From assembly GCA_937883755.1 (NCBI GenBank), contig CAKZYA010000013.1, positions 1 through 64,000 of the forward strand: a DNA stretch of 64,000 nucleotides, in the 5' to 3' direction. A program made the position numbers and the translations under genes. The DNA comes from an uncultured Flammeovirgaceae bacterium (GTDB lineage Bacteria; Bacteroidota; Bacteroidia; Cytophagales; Cyclobacteriaceae). The notes beneath the pieces were generated by a model that made no database searches, had not been told where the DNA came from, and worked only from the letters and a program-made list of their open reading frames with translations. The first letter of the stretch is position 1, and each line of letters opens with the position of its first letter. Positions 42,971 to 51,678 of this stretch are shown in pieces.

Positions 42971-43225
42971 ATGCCTTTAAAGCTCCAGGAGTAACTACAA
43001 AACCCTAACGAGATAGTATCTTTTTTAATAGTGAGTATTTGACCATGATCTTCAAATCCGATGGATTATCAACTTAAGATAACCTGAGAATAGGTGCCAT
43101 ATCTAATCATTTTTGGTGGTAGGAAAGATAGTAACCATAGAAATTCTGCTTGAAAGTTTTTTCAAAGCCTATGGTGGGTAAAATAAAACCCGCTAGATGA
43201 CTTGAATAAATTATATTGCAGGCAA

Positions 43226-44440
43226 ATGGCTCGCTCAAAACTAGTTCTTCCCATCATTGTCGTCTCTCAATTCTGTTGTACATCACTGTGGTTTGCCGGA
43301 AATAGCGTGGTTAGCGATCTAGTTACCAATTTCAATCTTTCTGATAATGCTTTGGGGCATTTAACCTCCGCTGTTCAGTTTGGCTTTATTATAGGCACTT
43401 TAGTTTTTGCTATCCTCACCATTGCTGACCGCTTTTCGCCTTCCAAGGTTTTCTTCATCAGTGCCTTACTAGGAGCAACCTTTAATATCGGAACCGTATG
43501 GGATGAGAATAATTTAACGAGTTTACTTTTGCTACGTTTCTCCACTGGTTTCTTCCTGGCGGGTATTTACCCCATCGGAATGAAAATAGCCACTGATTAT
43601 TATAAAGAAGGACTAGGTAAATCGCTTGGTTTTCTGGTGGGTGCTTTGGTCATTGGCACGGCATTTCCTCATTTATTAAAGGGACTATCAGATAATATCC
43701 GATGGGAATTTGTGCTCACCGCTACATCACTACTCGCGCTTTTGGGGGGATCATTGATGGTTGCGCTGATTCCAAATGGTCCCTACCGAACGACTGGTGC
43801 CAGTTTAGACTTATCAGCCTTTGCCAAAGTATTCCGCAATCGTGATTTCCGTAATGCTGCCTTGGGGTATTTCGGACATATGTGGGAATTGTACACCTTT
43901 TGGGCGTTTGTCCCAATTATGCTAACAATCTATGATGATATCCACACGCAAACTACATTTAACATCCCCGTGTTATCTTTCTTCATTATTGGTATTGGTG
44001 GATTAGCCTGTGTATTGGGTGGCTACCTGGCTCAATCATTTGGAACAAAACGAATCGCTTTTTTAGCTTTGCTCTTGTCGGGTGTATGCTGTCTTATTTC
44101 CCCGTTTCTACTAACCCTGAATCTTGAAATTGTATTTATTGCTTTTCTTCTTTTCTGGGGAATGGTAGTGGTAGCCGACTCTCCGCTGCTTTCAACCTTA
44201 GTAGCACAGAATGCTATCCCAAAACTAAAGGGAACCGCCCTGACGATTGTAAATTGCATCGGTTATTCGGTAACCATTATCAGTATTCAATTAATCAGTA
44301 TGATGAGGCAAATCACCGATTCTTACGCCATTTATCTTTTGCTGGCATTGGGGCCTATTTCGGGATTAATTGCGTTAGGGCAAAAAATACAGCCAGCCGA
44401 ATTACGGGATGAAAAGGTTCGTGAAGCAACTGAAACTTAA
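43226..44440 (+). CDS. MFS transporter
   Basis: The 404-residue protein has 12 hydrophobic segments. The first loop has GHLTSAVQFGFIIGTLVFAILTIADRFSPSK, the usual MFS loop-2 region with a D-R-F motif, and the middle has a cytoplasmic break. The RFSTGFFLAGIYPIGMKIATDYY segment is typical of sugar or drug exporters, but the substrate cannot be assigned. ATG at 43226 is preferred to an upstream TTG at 43202. The 255-bp gap before it shows no gene. Confidence 0.92.
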   Translation: MARSKLVLPIIVVSQFCCTSLWFAGNSVVSDLVTNFNLSDNALGHLTSAVQFGFIIGTLVFAILTIADRFSPSKVFFISALLGATFNIGTVWDENNLTSLLLLRFSTGFFLAGIYPIGMKIATDYYKEGLGKSLGFLVGALVIGTAFPHLLKGLSDNIRWEFVLTATSLLALLGGSLMVALIPNGPYRTTGASLDLSAFAKVFRNRDFRNAALGYFGHMWELYTFWAFVPIMLTIYDDIHTQTTFNIPVLSFFIIGIGGLACVLGGYLAQSFGTKRIAFLALLLSGVCCLISPFLLTLNLEIVFIAFLLFWGMVVVADSPLLSTLVAQNAIPKLKGTALTIVNCIGYSVTIISIQLISMMRQITDSYAIYLLLALGPISGLIALGQKIQPAELRDEKVREATET

Positions 44441-44523
44441 AAATCACATCCGTCACCCAAAGAAACGAACTCAAACAATTGCTTAATCATTTACAAGGGG
44501 CGACAACACAAGTAAAGTACAGA

Positions 44524-45738
44524 ATGAATATTGCAATTATTGGCGGTGGGGCTGCCGGTTTTTTTTCAGCCATAACGGCAAAGGAGAACTATCCAAATGC
44601 CAAGATTACCATTTTTGAAAAGTCGCAGAAGCTCTTATCCAAAGTCAAAATATCAGGAGGCGGACGGTGCAACGTTACCAATAGTTGCTCTTCTATCGGT
44701 CAACTGTGCAAAGCATATCCCCGAGGAGGGAAAAAGCTAAAAAAGGCCTTTCATCAGTTTAATACGAGCCATACCGTAGAGTGGTTCGAGTCCCGAGGAG
44801 TCCCGTTATTTGCCCAAGATGATAACCGAATTTTCCCGGTATCGCAAAGCTCCCAAACGATCATTGATTGCTTTTTGCAAGAAACTAAAAGGCTGAACAT
44901 TGAGATTGAATTGGGAGTAGGCATAAAGAATATTAAGTCAATCAACGACCGCTTAGGGTTAGGCTTTATAAATCAGAAACTGCCAACGAGAATTTTTGAT
45001 AAGGTTATCGTTGCAACCGGAGGTTCTCCTAAAAGACAAGGCTTAGCATGGTTAGAAGCACTAGGCCATAAGGTCGAAGAGCCCGTTCCCTCACTATTCA
45101 CCTTTAATATGCCAACTGAAGAGGTTACTCGATTAATGGGTCTGGTGGTGGATAATGTCCTAGTCAATATCCAAGGAACAAAGCTCAGGTCAGACGGGCC
45201 ATTACTCATCACTCACTGGGGGATGAGCGGACCAGCAGTTTTGAAGTTATCCGCGTTTGGAGCCAGAATACTGTATGAAATGGATTATGACTTCAACGTG
45301 CAGATAAACTGGGTAAATGAAACGAATAATGATTTGGTCATCAATAGGTTAAAAGCGATTGTTCAGGAGCATCCTAAGAAAATCCTAGCCAATATCAGGC
45401 CTTACGCTTTACCCGAACGACTGTGGCTCTTCTTACTGAAAAAAAGAGAGATTTCGGAAAAGAAAACCTGGGGCGAACTCGGAAAGAAATCACTAAACAA
45501 ATTAGTGAGCGTACTTACCAACGATGTTTATACAGTGAAGGGAAAAACTACTTTTAAAGAAGAGTTTGTGACTTGCGGCGGAGTGAGTTTGGATAGCATC
45601 GATCTTAATACCATGCAGAGCAAAGTATGCAACAATCTTTACTTTGCCGGAGAAGTAATGGATATTGACGCTATCACCGGGGGCTACAACTTCCAGGCTG
45701 CCTGGACAACTGGGTTTTTAGCAGGTAAACTGCACTAG
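44524..45738 (+). CDS. NAD(P)/FAD-dependent flavoprotein, BaiN/HI0933-like family
   Basis: The 404-residue flavoprotein begins with the dinucleotide-binding motif IAIIGGGAAGFFSAITA (GxGxxG). The family-specific KISGGGRCNVTNSC follows, and later VIVATGGSP, an insert domain near residues 190-340, and the C-terminal FAGEVMDIDAITGGYNFQAAWTTG, matching HI0933/YhiN/BaiN-type proteins. The physiological substrate is unclear; BaiN itself acts on bile acids, but that role is not implied here. An ATG 45 bases upstream at 44479 is less likely. It is unrelated to the flanking genes. Confidence 0.93.
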   Translation: MNIAIIGGGAAGFFSAITAKENYPNAKITIFEKSQKLLSKVKISGGGRCNVTNSCSSIGQLCKAYPRGGKKLKKAFHQFNTSHTVEWFESRGVPLFAQDDNRIFPVSQSSQTIIDCFLQETKRLNIEIELGVGIKNIKSINDRLGLGFINQKLPTRIFDKVIVATGGSPKRQGLAWLEALGHKVEEPVPSLFTFNMPTEEVTRLMGLVVDNVLVNIQGTKLRSDGPLLITHWGMSGPAVLKLSAFGARILYEMDYDFNVQINWVNETNNDLVINRLKAIVQEHPKKILANIRPYALPERLWLFLLKKREISEKKTWGELGKKSLNKLVSVLTNDVYTVKGKTTFKEEFVTCGGVSLDSIDLNTMQSKVCNNLYFAGEVMDIDAITGGYNFQAAWTTGFLAGKLH

Positions 45739-45757
45739 TGTATTTTGCTGAATCAGC

Positions 45758-47356
45758 CTACTCAAAAGTGTAACGGAAGCCTAGTTTTAAGCCAAAGGTT
45801 TGGGGTTGACTGCTGAAATCAGCCGTATCATTCGTCAGGTTGGTTAGTGCAAAGTAGTAAGAAGGAGTAAGCGACAACGAGTAATGCTCTATTAACTGAT
45901 AAAATACTCCACCACTAATTAATCCACTAACATACTGAGAATTAAAGGGACTATTACTGCCTCGACCAATTTCATCTGAAGCAAACTGATCAGAGGAAAT
46001 TCGGTTTTCTAAAAACAAATTGGCAGCCACTCCCGGACTCAGGGAAAAGACAAAGCGGTTTACTTGCACATTGTATGCAATTTGTAAGGGCACCGAGATA
46101 AACTGAAATTGATTATTTACTTCGCTAGGTAAACCTATGGGAGTAACATTAGCCGATGTAGCTTGGTTGGCTACAGCATTGGCAGGAACTAACGGATAAC
46201 GTTCACCCGACTGTACATCTACCACTGTATAGGGCGTACTGGTCTCCGTCCGAAAATTTTGAAAATCCAGACCGCTCTCAATGCTCCAATGTTTACCTAA
46301 GGTAAAACCAATATCCACTCCGTAACTAAAAGAAAGAGAAGCACTATTTTCTAACCCAGCCTCTTCTATTGAGGTGCTATTATAAGAATAGTCTTCTGTT
46401 CCACGGTTAGCAAGAAGGCTAGGCGGTGAAGCACTAAAATTATCAACACCCAACACATCAAATGACTCTAAACTAGAAGCTGGTGCTCCCTGAGGCTGAA
46501 AGTTTGGATCAAATAGGCTAGGTGCCATGGCCAAACCCGCAAAAAACTGAGCGCCTTTTTTCTCTTTGTCTTGCTTAGTTTCACTTCGGTACTGAGGCAC
46601 GAGATAAAGCTTTTCTACATTTTCCGTCCAGGTAGGTGGCAAAAGTTCCAAAACATCAGGCGGAAGGGAGGCAACTCCACCAATCTGATGGTGATGAGCG
46701 GGAGTACTTGAGCTTCCCAGGCTTACTTCTTCATCAGGAATAATAAGCGTCTTAGAAGGCGGCTGCCTAGTAGCTACACTACCAGGTTGTTGCGCTGTAT
46801 CTTCGTTATCTAGTATTGGTATACTACTATTTGCTAGTACCTTCTGATTTGCCTCGGAGAAATCATTAACTTTTGGTTGTTGTAAAGTAGCTGATGACTG
46901 ATCCTCATCAGGAGTATTCTGACTTAAATTTGATGTTCTATTTTGCACTTCAGCTTTCTCTGTTATTCCTTGCTCCTTAGTCGCCAGTGCCCTAGACTGC
47001 TCAGTTACTGTACTCCCTTCATCTGAATCGGTTGAAAGGGCTGGTTTATCTAATTGTGACTCTCTATTAGCTGCTATTTGATCTGCTTGCTCTGTACCAA
47101 CTTGTTGTTGGTCAGTCAACGTATTAGCGTTGTCCGAACGAGTAATAGTGTACCAGCCTAACCCGGCAATACACAGTAATAATCCGGCAGCTACCGCCCG
47201 ATAGAAGAAAAAGCCACGCTTGTATTTCCCCCCTTCTTGAGCGGTCAGCTGTTGATCAATATTTTTCCAGACGTTAGGTGAGGGTGGCATTTCGGCTTGC
47301 TCAAAGGCTTGCCGCCACCGCTCTTCGTAAGATCGATTTTCAGATGCGTTAGCCAT
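45758..47356 (-). CDS. Membrane-anchored protein with outer-membrane-type beta-barrel domain, ECF sigma partner
   Basis: The N-terminus (WRQAFEQAEMPPSPNVWKNIDQQL, residues 14-37) matches the short cytoplasmic segment of Bacteroidota anti-sigma-like proteins. A TM helix at about 48-68 follows. Residues 70-260 are a Gln/Ser/Thr/Asp-rich linker. The last 250 residues alternate like an OmpA/porin-like barrel ending in FGLKLGFRYTFE. The gene overlaps the sigma factor gene by eight bases, so the protein is its likely regulator. One polypeptide appears to hold a cytoplasmic tail, an inner-membrane helix and a beta-barrel domain. Confidence 0.8.
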   Translation of the reverse strand: MANASENRSYEERWRQAFEQAEMPPSPNVWKNIDQQLTAQEGGKYKRGFFFYRAVAAGLLLCIAGLGWYTITRSDNANTLTDQQQVGTEQADQIAANRESQLDKPALSTDSDEGSTVTEQSRALATKEQGITEKAEVQNRTSNLSQNTPDEDQSSATLQQPKVNDFSEANQKVLANSSIPILDNEDTAQQPGSVATRQPPSKTLIIPDEEVSLGSSSTPAHHHQIGGVASLPPDVLELLPPTWTENVEKLYLVPQYRSETKQDKEKKGAQFFAGLAMAPSLFDPNFQPQGAPASSLESFDVLGVDNFSASPPSLLANRGTEDYSYNSTSIEEAGLENSASLSFSYGVDIGFTLGKHWSIESGLDFQNFRTETSTPYTVVDVQSGERYPLVPANAVANQATSANVTPIGLPSEVNNQFQFISVPLQIAYNVQVNRFVFSLSPGVAANLFLENRISSDQFASDEIGRGSNSPFNSQYVSGLISGGVFYQLIEHYSLSLTPSYYFALTNLTNDTADFSSQPQTFGLKLGFRYTFE

Positions 47357-47891
47357 GTTTCACCTCCCCAGTTTCAGTAATTAAATCTTTAATTAGCGAG
47401 CGAGCCCGGGCATATTGCGATTTGGACGTTCCTTCGCTAATATTCAGCATATCGGCAATTTCTTTATGCTTATAGCCCTCAATGGCGTAGAGATTAAAAA
47501 TAACCTGGCAGCCCTGAGGTAATGTTTGTAGAATAGAAAGCAGATCTCGGTAGTTATAGTTAGAAATTTCCACATCCTCATCGCCAATGTGATGAACCTC
47601 CTCAATATCGAGGTGTGGATACAAATAGACTTTTTTCCGATGATGGTTGAGTGCAGTGTTAATAACAATACGCTTAATCCAGTACTTAATGGAAGATTCA
47701 CTTCGGAATTTTTCCAGGCTATTGAATACTTTTACAAACGCTTCCTGTAACACATCTTCGGCATCTTCGCGGCTCTTACAATAGCGCATACTCACCACCA
47801 TCATCTGGCGAGCGTACTCTTCGTACAACTGTTGTTGAGCCGATCGTTCGCCTTTGATGCAACGAGCGACCAGTGCTTGTTCATCCTGCAT
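47349..47891 (-). CDS. ECF-type RNA polymerase sigma-70 factor
   Basis: The 180-residue sigma factor has region 2 (YEEYARQMMVVSMRYCKSREDAEDVLQEAF, with IKRIVINTALNHHRKK) and region 4 (YRDLLSILQTLPQGCQVIFNLYAIEGYKHKEIADMLNISEGTSKSQYARAR). No region 3 is present, as usual for group 4. Its neighbour on the same strand, overlapping by eight bases, is the barrel-fused anti-sigma-like gene. The promoter it recognises is unknown. Confidence 0.95.
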   Translation of the reverse strand: MQDEQALVARCIKGERSAQQQLYEEYARQMMVVSMRYCKSREDAEDVLQEAFVKVFNSLEKFRSESSIKYWIKRIVINTALNHHRKKVYLYPHLDIEEVHHIGDEDVEISNYNYRDLLSILQTLPQGCQVIFNLYAIEGYKHKEIADMLNISEGTSKSQYARARSLIKDLITETGEVKHG

Positions 47892-48093
47892 GCAATAGGT
47901 TGAGTTACCGCAATAGTTTAGATTAGGCCGTTTTCATTAGCTTAGACGCTGCTTAGGCAAAAAACGTTGGAAGAGGGTAAAAAATTTTTTAGAATCTAGG
48001 AGGCTGAAGATGGAAGCGAAAAAAAGGAAAAACTGTCATCTGCGAGCTAATCAATTAACAGTTTAATAATAGAACAATTGAGCCATTTAATAA

Positions 48094-49167
48094 TCAATAC
48101 ACCGCTTTATAATCTATTCTCACATCAATTTGGGTAATGCTATCCGTGTATACAGCAAATGGAAAAATATTACCTTCTCCATCAAACTGGTTAGCAAACA
48201 GCCCCCGCTCTTCTTCTACCAGCAGTGAGTAGCGTCCTGCCGGAAGAGAAAACTTAAACCTTCCAGAAAGATCAGTCACAACTTTAGCTACTTGTTTGGT
48301 TTTAATATCCTGAAAAAAGTGGCTCATTTGCTTGGCTTGGTCTTGATGGGTCAGTTCGTAAATAAGCAGTGTACGATGCACAGGTTTACCTTGGGTATTT
48401 TGTACTTCAGTTGTATCTTCGGAGACAGTTGGCATCAAGTTACCTTCGTACCAACGAACTTGTCCAGCGATACCCTGTTTAACGGAATCTTCGATAGGGA
48501 GTGGTGCTAAGTCTAAATCGCTAAGCTGGCTTCGTAATCGCTGCATAAACTCATCGCCTGGATCGGTCTTTTCAGTCAGGTAATTTGCATCTTTTTCTTT
48601 CCAGAGTGGGTGTCCAATAAACTGCTGGTACTCATGGTGACCGATTACGTAGCGAATGTCATACTTCTTTACAAGCCTACGAATCAGTTTCTCATTAGCC
48701 TCGAGTTGAGCTTCAGTCAGTGGATGATTTTTCCCGTCACCCACATTTTCAATGCCAATAGCGCAGTGGTTCAGGCCAATTACGTGGCGAGCAAACAAAG
48801 TATCAGGCATCAATTGATACATCGAGCCATCTCGATCGATGAGATAAGGAACCGAAACATTTAGTGGGCTGGCATTCCCGATTTTTGCCCGGGAACCCGG
48901 AAGTCGTGAATCGTAAAACGCCTCATAAGAAGCCTGTAAAGTGGGAATGGCCGTCCAGTGAACAACAATCATCTGGGGATCAATCACTGGCTTATCGGGC
49001 ATCATACCGTAATGATCCCACATATAATCCAGGGAAAGCTGTATTCGTTCTTCATTAAAAGTAATAGGCCAGGATTGTATTGGTACACTGGTAGTCGGTT
49101 TTGAAGTCTTACAGGCAATTAAGCTGCAAAAACCTAAGACTATTATCCAAAGACTAGATTTTTTCAA
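48094..49167 (-). CDS. N-acetylmuramoyl-L-alanine amidase (amidase_2) lipoprotein
   Basis: The 357-residue protein has a lipoprotein signal (FCSLIACKTS). Its amidase_2 domain begins MIVVHWTAI with the first zinc His. It continues with VPYLIDRDGSMYQLMPD, HVIGLNHCAIGIENVGDG, and VIGHHEY, then the KTDPGDEF motif near the end, so the zinc ligands and catalytic residues are present. A C-terminal carboxypeptidase-like beta sandwich (about 265-357) follows. It should cleave the amide between MurNAc and L-Ala in peptidoglycan at the periplasmic side. Confidence 0.9.
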   Translation of the reverse strand: MKKSSLWIIVLGFCSLIACKTSKPTTSVPIQSWPITFNEERIQLSLDYMWDHYGMMPDKPVIDPQMIVVHWTAIPTLQASYEAFYDSRLPGSRAKIGNASPLNVSVPYLIDRDGSMYQLMPDTLFARHVIGLNHCAIGIENVGDGKNHPLTEAQLEANEKLIRRLVKKYDIRYVIGHHEYQQFIGHPLWKEKDANYLTEKTDPGDEFMQRLRSQLSDLDLAPLPIEDSVKQGIAGQVRWYEGNLMPTVSEDTTEVQNTQGKPVHRTLLIYELTHQDQAKQMSHFFQDIKTKQVAKVVTDLSGRFKFSLPAGRYSLLVEEERGLFANQFDGEGNIFPFAVYTDSITQIDVRIDYKAVY

Positions 49168-49184
49168 ACTATCGATTGGTGATA

Positions 49185-49886
49185 TTATCGTAGAGTACGG
49201 ACGAAACGAAAGTTTAAGCCCAAACTATATAAATTCCGCTCAGATTGGGAAGTTATATCAGTGAGGGGTGATAAAATTACTTTTGCCTGGGTTTCTAATC
49301 CTATGTACGTTTTAGGGTCAACGCTAGCCTGAATACCAAAGCCACCTAAAATACCCACATTATGAATTTGCCGAGTCCGCAGGTAAGGTTCAGTTAAGCT
49401 TTTTTCTAGCTCTTTGTCAATTTCTCCTCCGCGTACCGCCACTCGGTTTTTCTCCGAAAGCAACAAACTATTGGTAATCCCTACCATAGGGTACAATTGA
49501 AATTTGTCGTTCTCTAGTATCTTGCGGGTAACGAAGAACGGTATCTCCAGATAGTTTTGAATAAAATCAATAATGTAGGGTTGGGGAACACGAATATCGG
49601 GATAGGCGATATCAACGTAGTTATTAGAGAAGCCCTTTTGGGAATACAGTAATGCGGTTCCTACCGACCAATTCTTGTTAATACCTGTACGAAAATCAAT
49701 CCCAAAATCGAAAGTATACATTGGTTTTTCCCCATTCCGTACGGTCTCCACCTTAGCAGGTAAAGAGCGAGTTTGTGGTAGGCGATACGAGATGCTGGGC
49801 GCAATATTCACACTCCAGGTTGTCTCTTGGGCAACCGCTGAACCTACTATGCCCATCAGAAGAAAAAGAAGTAAAAGTTGTTTCAT
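49185..49886 (-). CDS. PorT-like outer-membrane beta-barrel protein
   Basis: The 233-residue product has a signal peptide (to VAQ, residue 19) and an alternating hydrophobic pattern typical of an 8-stranded barrel, including FRTGINKNWSVGTALLYSQKG and a C-terminal LYSLGLNFRFVRTLR. It fits the PF13568/PorT-like outer-membrane group. The function is unknown. It lies 17 bp upstream of the amidase gene on the same strand, so the pair is probably co-transcribed. Confidence 0.82.
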   Translation of the reverse strand: MKQLLLLFLLMGIVGSAVAQETTWSVNIAPSISYRLPQTRSLPAKVETVRNGEKPMYTFDFGIDFRTGINKNWSVGTALLYSQKGFSNNYVDIAYPDIRVPQPYIIDFIQNYLEIPFFVTRKILENDKFQLYPMVGITNSLLLSEKNRVAVRGGEIDKELEKSLTEPYLRTRQIHNVGILGGFGIQASVDPKTYIGLETQAKVILSPLTDITSQSERNLYSLGLNFRFVRTLR

Positions 49887-50080
49887 ATTCCCACTGTGAA
49901 AATAAATGATAAGGCTGAGGGTGCAAGTGCTAAGATGTTTGTGAGTAAAAAAAGAGCGACTTTAAACTTCAAACGCTACATATTCTCATAAATTTTCTCG
50001 CATCTGAACTCACATATATTCAATCAATATACGATACCTGCTACGAAAGATAAACCTATTATGACTTTTTTTACCTTTTC

Positions 50081-51088
50081 TCACTGAATTGGTTCGTCAG
50101 ATGAAGGAAAAAAGAACAATTTGGTATACAGATACTTAGCTAGTTGTAGCAGGAAATACTTACGGCTTCCGCTTTCTTTCCACCAATCATCAGATCCTTC
50201 GCTTCTAGAACGAGCCGCAATAACTCCTACATTCACTGATTTGCCTAATAGCCGCTGATATACCAACTGGCTACGCCGGGCGTGTACGCTCTTGGAAAAG
50301 ACAATAAGTGATTGGACTGAATCGGGTAAATACTGTTTTACCATCAAGGCTGAAGCATAAGTACGTTCGTAAGCAACCGCGGGAGCCGTAAGGGTTGCCA
50401 CAATTGTACTATCTACCTTCTGTTGAACCAAAAACTCTGTGGCTTCCGCTGCAAGGCTTTCGTAATCAGTTCGAAACACATTATTTCCATCTAACTTACC
50501 TCGATCGTAACGGACTGCCGGATGCCGAGCAGGGATTACTAAACTATCTAGACGAAGGGCATATACAAATAGATCACGATCTTCTTTGCCAACTCTCCGA
50601 TTATTATCATATACAATGGTAATGGAATCAGCCGGAGCTGGCTGAGACAGGCTTACGGTGTGCCATTGCGGCTCAGCTGTCGTGGTAAATTCGCCTACCT
50701 GCGTAGAATTCAGCATGACTTTAGCGTGCGCCTGAATTCCCCCGGCTTCCCGACCGAAAGCACCAATCTGAATTTCACTAAATTGCTGAGAGCAGGCGGA
50801 CTCAATATCAGATAAGTAAAACCGAAGACCACCTTGGCTGTACATTCTAAACACCGAGTCGTGGGCGATACTGGTTACTAGTACTTGGTGATAGTTATTT
50901 CTCTTAATCTCATCAACGGCCTGTTCTAAGGCATCTTCCGAAAGCCAGCCTTCAATCACTAGCACCGAGGCGTCTATTCTCTCGGTGGGAGCTAAAAAGT
51001 AAAATAGTTCTACTTTCCCAAAAAAAACGACTCCTAGTAAAAGTAACGTTGCCCCAGTAACAAAACCCGCTATTACTTTTTTAACCAT
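50081..51088 (-). CDS. YdcF-like (DUF218) protein with inserted carbohydrate-binding-like domain
   Basis: The 335-residue protein has one N-terminal TM helix. The segments ASVLVIEGWLSEDALEQAVDEI (about 40-60) and the C-terminal ERTYASALMVKQYLPD, SLIVFSKSVHARRSQLVYQRLL resemble the split halves of DUF218/YdcF-like envelope proteins. Between them (about 103-190) is a beta-sandwich insert with FSEIQIGAFGREAGG, HAKVMLNSTQVGEF and IVYDNNRRVGKEDRDLFVYAL that resembles calcium-dependent xylan-binding modules. An insert like this is unusual in YdcF proteins. Function unknown; a periplasmic glycan-related role is inferred. Confidence 0.75.
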   Translation of the reverse strand: MVKKVIAGFVTGATLLLLGVVFFGKVELFYFLAPTERIDASVLVIEGWLSEDALEQAVDEIKRNNYHQVLVTSIAHDSVFRMYSQGGLRFYLSDIESACSQQFSEIQIGAFGREAGGIQAHAKVMLNSTQVGEFTTTAEPQWHTVSLSQPAPADSITIVYDNNRRVGKEDRDLFVYALRLDSLVIPARHPAVRYDRGKLDGNNVFRTDYESLAAEATEFLVQQKVDSTIVATLTAPAVAYERTYASALMVKQYLPDSVQSLIVFSKSVHARRSQLVYQRLLGKSVNVGVIAARSRSEGSDDWWKESGSRKYFLLQLAKYLYTKLFFFPSSDEPIQ

Positions 51089-51148
51089 GCTAATTGCGAA
51101 TAACGGCTAAATCACCCCGATTAGCAATGGCTTCTTACAACTAAGCAA

Positions 51149-51559
51149 TCAATCCCGCGATAGCTCATAAGTATCGGACACTTGTCCCTCATATTCTCGG
51201 CGTATAACTATTTTATTATCCCGCTCCGTAATTTGGTACTCTCCACCTAAGATTAACGACCAGTCAAAATCCGCCGTCCAAATACAACTATTCGCGAACG
51301 TAATTTGATCTGTTCCTATCAACTGATAAATACCTTCGCAAATAGCTGGGTACTTGTCTGTATCGCTACTTCCTGAGAAACTTCCGTTCTCCAGGGTTAG
51401 AGTAACATTAGCGGGTGCCCACCGAGCGTTAGGACTGCTACGATAAAAGACGCCAGTATACGTACCCTCTTCTAGTAGGGATGGTGGATTACCCTCATCA
51501 TCTTCCTGACAAGCTAAGGCAAAAAATACCAATATTATCATTAATGATATATGTCTCAT
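51149..51559 (-). CDS. Small lipoprotein of unknown function
   Basis: From ATG at 51559 the product is 136 residues. It starts with a lipoprotein signal ending in LACQEDDEG. The rest is a compact beta-rich domain with YTGVFYRSSPNARWAPANVTLTLENGSFSG, resembling small calycin-like Bacteroidota lipoproteins, though no family is certain. An upstream in-frame start at 51622 would place 21 extra residues before the signal and was rejected. It is divergent from lgt. Confidence 0.72.
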   Translation of the reverse strand: MRHISLMIILVFFALACQEDDEGNPPSLLEEGTYTGVFYRSSPNARWAPANVTLTLENGSFSGSSDTDKYPAICEGIYQLIGTDQITFANSCIWTADFDWSLILGGEYQITERDNKIVIRREYEGQVSDTYELSRD

Positions 51560-51650
51560 GCTATTCTCTTTTTTATAAGACCACAAAAAGCAATATTTGG
51601 TTGGTAGACTAGAGATTATCAATTAACCCCGGGCGTTAGTAGAAAAATGG

Positions 51651-51658
51651 TATCTTTG
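51651..51658 (+). promoter_or_regulatory. Bacteroidota -7 element for lgt
   Basis: TATCTTTG matches TAnnTTTG and lies 20 bp upstream of the lgt ATG at 51679, a normal distance. No clear -33 TTG was found. Confidence 0.55.
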
Positions 51659-51678
51659 CGCCCAAAGAAGTAATCAAT

